Shown here: in pieces, positions 60,065-64,000 of the stretch
Layout of the letters: each line of letters starts with the position of its first letter
Position numbering within the stretch: the stretch's first letter is position 1
Source of the DNA: Saccharophagus degradans 2-40
Lineage (GTDB): Bacteria; Pseudomonadota; Gammaproteobacteria; Pseudomonadales; Cellvibrionaceae
Assembly (NCBI RefSeq): GCF_000013665.1
Contig: NC_007912.1
Span: 496,001 to 560,000, forward strand
Direction of reading: 5' to 3'
Length of the DNA stretch: 64,000 nucleotides
Position numbers and translations under genes: made by a program
The notes under the pieces: generated by a model
The model's database searches: none
Told to the model about the DNA's origin: nothing
The model's input: the letters and a program-made list of their open reading frames with translations, nothing else

Positions 60065-60376
60065 ATGAATATCGTAATCGAATTTATAATGTTTTTTGTA
60101 GGAATACTTTTATTGGGATCTAATATTCTTTTTGTTTCTATCGTATTTCTTATGATTGTATCTTTTCCTTATGTAGCGCTAGTTCGTCTTTTTAATCCGG
60201 ATATTGAGCGAGAAGGCGTAGTGCAATACATGCGGAAATATAATAGGGTTACGGTTAAAGTGGGGTGCATAGCTGTTGTGTCTGGAATGCTATTACTATG
60301 TATATGTTTTTTAAATATATTCCTGTATCCAGACTCAAAAAAAGGTGTTTTTGTCTTTCTTGAAAGATTTATTTAG
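60065..60376 (+). CDS. Cassette membrane protein
   Basis: 103 residues with three membrane helices (about 4-22, 24-42, 68-88) and a basic cytoplasmic loop (QYMRKYNRVTVK). Family unknown. Confidence 0.6.
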   Translation: MNIVIEFIMFFVGILLLGSNILFVSIVFLMIVSFPYVALVRLFNPDIEREGVVQYMRKYNRVTVKVGCIAVVSGMLLLCICFLNIFLYPDSKKGVFVFLERFI

Positions 60377-60388
60377 GTACAGGTTTAC

Positions 60389-60528
60389 TCATAACAAAAC
60401 GCTAAAACACCGCTCCGGCCTTTGGCCTCCACTGGACGCCCAAAGCTCCGCTTCTTTTGTGCATTTGCTTCGCAAATTGTTGCACAAAAGCAGCTCCACT
60501 TTGTGCGCCGTTTAGCTCTGCGTTATGT
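60389..60528 (+). repeat. attC51 (major class)
   Basis: R'' TCATAAC, R' GTTATGT, 140 bp; CGCTCCGG in place of CGTTCCGG. Confidence 0.93.
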
Positions 60529-60872
60529 GTAAAAGTATTATGCTAATTTTATTGCTTGTTTTGTCTTATGCTGCGGTTTGTTTACGAGCGGGTTTGGTAT
60601 CCGATTTGTTACTAAAGTATCAATTTCAAAACTACTATGACTCATGGGTTCGTGATGGTAAACCACATGGAATGTTTTATGCTCCTAAGGGTAGCTCCAC
60701 TATTTTTGCAATGAAAGCGAGTCTTAAAAAACATAATGAATTACCAGCATGGGCATATGATGATAATGAGGCAAAATCTATACATGCCAAGGTTGTTTTT
60801 TGGGAAAAGATTTTAAAATACTCTACAGTTGTTTACCTTCCGCTGGTCTTTGTACTTGTGTTTTGGGGGTAA
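60525..60872 (+). CDS. Cassette membrane-anchored protein
   Basis: 115 residues: an N-terminal helix (about 6-24) and a C-terminal helix (about 97-114) around a soluble loop with HGMFYAPKGSS. The first ATG is in the R' box; ATG 60540 is an alternative. Family unknown. Confidence 0.6.
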   Translation: MCKSIMLILLLVLSYAAVCLRAGLVSDLLLKYQFQNYYDSWVRDGKPHGMFYAPKGSSTIFAMKASLKKHNELPAWAYDDNEAKSIHAKVVFWEKILKYSTVVYLPLVFVLVFWG

Positions 60873-60879
60873 GCATCAC

Positions 60880-61019
60880 ACATAACAAAGCGTTAAAACA
60901 CCGCTGCGGCCTTCGGCCTACGCTGGACAGCCAAAGCTGCGCTCCTTTTGTGCATTTGCTTCGCAAATTATCGCACAAAAGCATCGCAACTTTGTCTGCC
61001 GTTTAACGCGGCGTTATGA
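60880..61019 (+). repeat. attC52 (major class, diverged)
   Basis: R'' ACATAAC, R' GTTATGA, 140 bp; paired changes AAGCGTTAAAACACC and GTTTAACGCGGCG on opposite arms keep the stem. Confidence 0.92.
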
Positions 61020-61406
61020 GCTACCAGCTAGGTATAGCCAAGGTCGGTTTTAAGGTTTAAATATAGGTTAATTTGAATGTGCTATGGAATGGCTATCTTC
61101 CTTTGATTTTCACTTCCATTCCATTTGTAAAAGTAATAGGCTAAAGCCAATTACAACGTGCTTTCGTAGCCCTTGGTTGGCGGTTTTAATCCGGTTTAAC
61201 TAAATTGTAAAAACACACAAATTAGTTAAACTTCGTTGGTGCTAGTCATCAAGTGTGTTCCTGTTGGGTAAATAGTCTTCAGGTTTGTATTATTTTGTTG
61301 GCTTTTGGGCAACGCTGCTTTAAGTAAGGTCAAAAGCATCTATCGGTTACTAATCAATTTGGTTGGTATAAAAAAATAGGGTGTTGCAGGTGCAGTTAGT
61401 GGTCTC
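61014..61406 (+). repeat. ORF-less cassette, family B, copy 15
   Basis: A 393-base body. Micro-ORF at 61016-61060 (MSYQLGIAKVGFKV). The central hairpin's right arm ends AACTT, still able to pair by G-U. Confidence 0.9.
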
Positions 61407-61546
61407 TCATAACAAAACGCTAAAACACCGTTCCGGCCTTCGGCCTCCACTGGACGCCCAAAGCTCCGCTTCTTTTGTGCATTTGCTTCGCAAATTGTTG
61501 CACAAAAGCAGCTCCACTTTGTGCGCCGTTTAGCTCTGCGTTATGA
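61407..61546 (+). repeat. attC53 (major class)
   Basis: R'' TCATAAC, R' GTTATGA, 140 bp, CTTTTGTG arm variant. Confidence 0.93.
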
Positions 61547-61934
61547 GCTACCAGCTAGTTATCGCCAAGTTCAGTTTTAAGGCCTAAATTGGAATTGTTT
61601 TTTAAGTGCTATGGAATGGCTATCTCCCTTTGATTTCCACTTTCATTTCATTTAGAAAAGTAATAGGCTAAAGCCAATTACAACGTGCTTTCGTAGCCCT
61701 TAGTTGGCAGTTTTAATCCGGTTTAACTAAATTGTAAAAACACACAAATTAGTTAAACCTCGTTGGTGCTAGTCATCAGGTTTTTACCAGTTTGGTAAAT
61801 AGTCTTCAGGTTCGAATTATTTTGTTGGCTTTTGGGCAACGCTGCTTTAAGTAAGGTCAAAAGCATCTATGGGTTACTAATCAATTTGGTTGGTATTAAA
61901 AAAATAAGGTGTTGCAGGTGCAGTTAGTGGTCTC
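61541..61934 (+). repeat. ORF-less cassette, family B, copy 16
   Basis: A 394-base body following another family B copy. Micro-ORF at 61543-61587 (MSYQLVIAKFSFKA). Left hairpin right arm TTCATTTCAT. Confidence 0.9.
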
Positions 61935-62074
61935 TCATAACAAAACGCTAAAACACCGTTCCGGCCTTTGGCCTCCACTGGACGCCCAAAGCTCCGCTTC
62001 TTTTGTGCATTTGCTTCGCAAATTATTTCACAAAAGCAGCTCCACTTTGTGCGCCGTTTAGCTCTGCGTTAGCA
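61935..62074 (+). repeat. attC54 (major class)
   Basis: R'' TCATAAC, R' GTTAGCA, 140 bp; ATTTCACAAAAG replaces ATTGCACAAAAG. Confidence 0.93.
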
Positions 62075-62097
62075 GCCTCTGGTGAGTCTTGAGAAAT

Positions 62098-62367
62098 ATG
62101 GAATTTATTGTTACAAGAGTATTCTTCAGTATTACGTTTGTTTTTATTGGGTACTTTTTTCTCGCTGTACTACCAAGTCATATCAGTGGATTGCATTTAG
62201 TGGGTGTTGCTAGTTTAATTGTTGCCGGTTTAAATGTACTGGGTCTTACAGTTATCTTTTTAAATAAACGTATACAAGTTGTTTCTGGAATTGTTTTAGC
62301 TTTTACTTCTGTTATTCCAATAGTTGTATATGTAATAGTTACTACACCAAGTGGTCCAGGCAGCTAA
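62098..62367 (+). CDS. Cassette membrane protein
   Basis: 89 residues with three membrane helices (about 8-27, 34-54, 60-82). ATG 62098 is used; TTG 62089 is possible. The stop codon lies in R''. Family unknown. Confidence 0.6.
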   Translation: MEFIVTRVFFSITFVFIGYFFLAVLPSHISGLHLVGVASLIVAGLNVLGLTVIFLNKRIQVVSGIVLAFTSVIPIVVYVIVTTPSGPGS

Positions 62368-62446
62368 CAATGCCATCAAACCAAGCTGCTGCTAACGCAG
62401 CAGGGACTCGCAACAAGTTGCTCGCCGTTTATGGCGGGCGTTATGT
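62362..62446 (+). repeat. attC55 (short class)
   Basis: R'' AGCTAAC, R' GTTATGT, 85 bp; TAACAATGCCATCAAA pairs loosely with TTTATGGCGGGCGTTA and a CTGCTG...CAGCAG tip. Its R'' matches the cassette start (GTTAGCA) at 6 of 7 positions. Confidence 0.82.
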
Positions 62447-62465
62447 GTAAATAGAGTTTAAGAAT

Positions 62466-62705
62466 ATGAGTAGTGAAATGATAAAAGAAAATGAATGGAT
62501 TTATGTTGGTGATAATAGAATACCTGCGTATGTCATAAATATAATTTCAGCTACCGAAGTTTTAGCCGGCTACTATCAAAACAGCTCAAAAGCTATCAAA
62601 GAAGAATTTATATTGAAAAATGGGCAATGGGAGTTTAAAAGCTCGGGGCCATCAGGCTCCTATTTAAGTGGCTCGCTGGAGTCTATCGTAAAACGTGGGC
62701 CTTAG
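62466..62705 (+). CDS. Cassette hypothetical protein, small beta-barrel-like
   Basis: A 79-residue soluble protein with alternating strands (EWIYVGDNRIPAYVINI, EVLAGYYQ, KEEFILKNGQWEFK) suggesting an SH3- or Tudor-like barrel. Function unknown. Confidence 0.6.
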   Translation: MSSEMIKENEWIYVGDNRIPAYVINIISATEVLAGYYQNSSKAIKEEFILKNGQWEFKSSGPSGSYLSGSLESIVKRGP

Positions 62706-62720
62706 TATGCTTGTAACCAC

Positions 62721-62831
62721 ACATAACAATACGTGCCAGTCGGACAGTTTGTTCCGTGGCTCATTTTGTGCTGTTCGCTACGCTCGCACAAATCGCCACT
62801 CCACAAACTGCCGCTGCACTCTGCGTTATGA
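62721..62831 (+). repeat. attC56 (class 6)
   Basis: R'' ACATAAC, R' GTTATGA, 111 bp; same class as attC34. Confidence 0.9.
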
Positions 62832-63218
62832 GCTACCAGCTAGGTATAGCCAAGGACGGTTTTAAAGTTTAAATATAGGTTAATTTGAATGTGCTATGGA
62901 ATGGCTATCTCCCTTTGATTTCCACTTTCATTTCATTTAGAAAAGTAATAGGCTAAAGCCAATTACAACGTGCTTTCGTAGCCCTTGGTTGGCGGTTTTA
63001 ATCCGGTTTAACTAAATTGTAAAAACACACAAATTAGTTAAACCTCGTTGGTGCTAGTCGTCAGGTTTTTACCAGTTTGGTAAATAGTCTTCAGGTTTGT
63101 ATTTTTTTATTGGCTTTTTGGCGGCGCTGCTTCAAGTAGGCCAAAAGCATCTATGGGTTACTAATCTATTTGGTTGGTAATAAAAATTAAAGGTAATGTA
63201 AGTGTCGTTAGTGGTCTC
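62826..63218 (+). repeat. ORF-less cassette, family B mosaic, copy 17
   Basis: A 393-base body. Micro-ORF at 62828-62872 (MSYQLGIAKDGFKV). The 3' end (TAATAAAAATTAAAGGTAAT) departs from family B and resembles A/C ends. Left hairpin right arm TTCATTTCAT. Confidence 0.88.
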
Positions 63219-63358
63219 TCATAACAATACGCTAAAACACCGTTTCGGCCTGCGGCCTCCACTGGACGCCCAAAGCTCCGCTTCTGTTGTGCATTTGCTT
63301 CGCAAATTTTCGCACAAAAGCAGCTCCACTTTGTGCGCCGTTTAGCTATGCGTTAGAA
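63219..63358 (+). repeat. attC57 (major class)
   Basis: R'' TCATAAC, R' GTTAGAA, 140 bp, CAATACG/CGTTTCGG form; the only ORF-less cassette with this form. Confidence 0.93.
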
Positions 63359-63385
63359 TAAAACTAGAGTTAAGGATCTTTAAAA

Positions 63386-63625
63386 ATGAATATAGATAAA
63401 TATCTTGTAACATTTTCTGATTCACAGGGTAACGAAAGGGGCGTTGATGTTGAACTAATCGAAAATTTCAATGATGAAGATGTTGCTAGGTCAATTTGGC
63501 CCTTTATCAAAAAAGAAGTAAAGGATAAATTATTGCCTACTTCAAATCCAGAATCCACAGCGCCTTGGCAAGACCAAATTAAAGGTTATGGATATACAAT
63601 AATTAGCTGTACAGTAATTGGCTAA
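63386..63625 (+). CDS. Cassette hypothetical protein
   Basis: A 79-residue soluble protein with a beta-alpha-beta outline (KYLVTFSDSQGNERGVDVEL, then a helix, then YGYTIISCTVIG). Family unknown. Confidence 0.6.
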   Translation: MNIDKYLVTFSDSQGNERGVDVELIENFNDEDVARSIWPFIKKEVKDKLLPTSNPESTAPWQDQIKGYGYTIISCTVIG

Positions 63626-63628
63626 TTA

Positions 63629-63766
63629 TTCTAACAATACGCTAAAACACCGTTCCGGCCTGCGGCCTCCACTGGACGCCCAAAGCTCTGCTTGTTCGTG
63701 CATTTGCTTCGCAAATTGTTGCACAAACCAGCTCCACTTTGTGCGCCGTTTAGCTCTGCGTTAAGC
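63629..63766 (+). repeat. attC58 (major class)
   Basis: R'' TTCTAAC, R' GTTAAGC, 138 bp; GTTCGTGC replaces GTTTGTGC. Confidence 0.93.
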
Positions 63767-63786
63767 TCAATTAATTAGGATAGAGA

Positions 63787-64000
63787 ATGAAGTACTTGTT
63801 TTTTTTATTAATGATAACAATCCCCAGTATAGCTAACGCAGAATGGATGGATTGTGGTCTTGTAACAGTAGATAAGGTTTACGTGCAGGCTTCGCGTGAA
63901 GATGGTGGCACGCATCAAAACTCGCTGTTAATTATACCGGGTAATGAAAAGAGTGCAGCTTGTGAAAATGTTACTTTTGCTCAGTTAAAAAATACGGAGC
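63787..64000 (+). CDS. Cassette secreted protein (cut by window edge)
   Basis: The first 71 residues of a protein with a signal peptide (about 1-18, PSIANAE) and two cysteines so far (MDCGLV and SACENV). The array continues beyond the window. Family unknown. Confidence 0.65.
   Translation, partial: MKYLFFLLMITIPSIANAEWMDCGLVTVDKVYVQASREDGGTHQNSLLIIPGNEKSAACENVTFAQLKNTE

Noticed and set aside
62387..62393. TGCTAAC as R'' of attC55, which would match the cassette start perfectly
   Set aside because: It lies in the tip of the hairpin (CTGCTG...CAGCAG), and the arm opposite R' is the earlier AGCTAAC, which also holds the gene's stop codon.
30300..63730. Minus-strand frames such as those at 32748-33071, 35330-35527, 55169-55408
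   Set aside because: They are reverse translations of attC sites and ORF-less cassettes and recur because the DNA repeats.
29911..63766. Regularly spaced long repeats that could be read as a CRISPR-like array
   Set aside because: Repeats are 75-140 bp, imperfect, self-complementary, bounded by AAC/GTT cores, separated by genes, and sit beside an integron integrase; they are attC sites.
1..64000. tRNA, rRNA or riboswitch genes
   Set aside because: I saw no cloverleaf, rRNA segment or known riboswitch pattern, although a covariance-model scan could not be run.

Overview
The window looks like the chromosome of a marine gammaproteobacterium of the Cellvibrionaceae type (Saccharophagus/Teredinibacter-like). 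This is inferred from gene content (SpoIIM/DUF4129/DUF58/MoxR cluster, EttA, DnaT-like replication proteins, PilZ proteins) and moderate GC; no 16S gene is present to prove it.

Positions 1-27,900 are ordinary core chromosome: a PilZ protein, a Bax-type glucosaminidase, a two-gene replication module (triple-repeat DnaT-like protein plus a lambda-P-like protein), a periplasmic binding lipoprotein coupled to a histidine kinase, a NADAR protein, radA, a PilZ pair, a six-gene RDD/SpoIIM/DUF4129/DUF4350/MoxR/DUF58 operon, a DUF805 protein, a 249-bp MITE-like element, ettA, glyA, and a surface-glycan cluster (GtrA-like, glycosyltransferase, flippase-like membrane protein, kinase-like, HAD, nucleotidyltransferase, GT-C/PA14).

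From 28,008 to the right edge the window is a large sedentary chromosomal integron. The integrase gene intI is on the minus strand (28008-29129), with a LexA-like box at its start. A divergent segment (29130-29596) carries a good sigma-70-like Pc candidate, a strong Shine-Dalgarno with a 14-codon leader ORF, and the attI crossover. To its right I can delimit 58 complete cassettes plus one cut by the window edge, each closed by an attC site. In 56 of 58 cassettes the seven-base box at the cassette start is exactly complementary to the R'' box of its own attC, which fixes the boundaries and the orientation (all plus strand). 37 attC sites belong to one 138-140-bp host-type class; 21 are of other classes, suggesting cassettes from other sources.

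41 complete cassettes encode proteins, mostly small unknown secreted, lipoprotein or membrane proteins. Recognisable ones are a two-gene Lamassu-like anti-phage module (DUF4297 nuclease plus SMC-like ATPase), a DUF3644 protein, a HEPN-like protein, a Rap1a/Tai-like immunity protein, a serine beta-lactamase-like hydrolase, a PEP-CTERM protein, two GNAT acetyltransferases, a Sel1-repeat protein and a DUF6678-like protein. The other 17 cassettes have no conventional gene. They form one repeated family (three subtypes, 314-394 bp bodies) with conserved ends, a conserved hairpin, and a 14-codon micro-ORF (MSYQLGIAKVGFKV-like) that begins inside the recombination box and keeps frame and stop codon in all 17 copies. 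That family is the most novel signal in the window.
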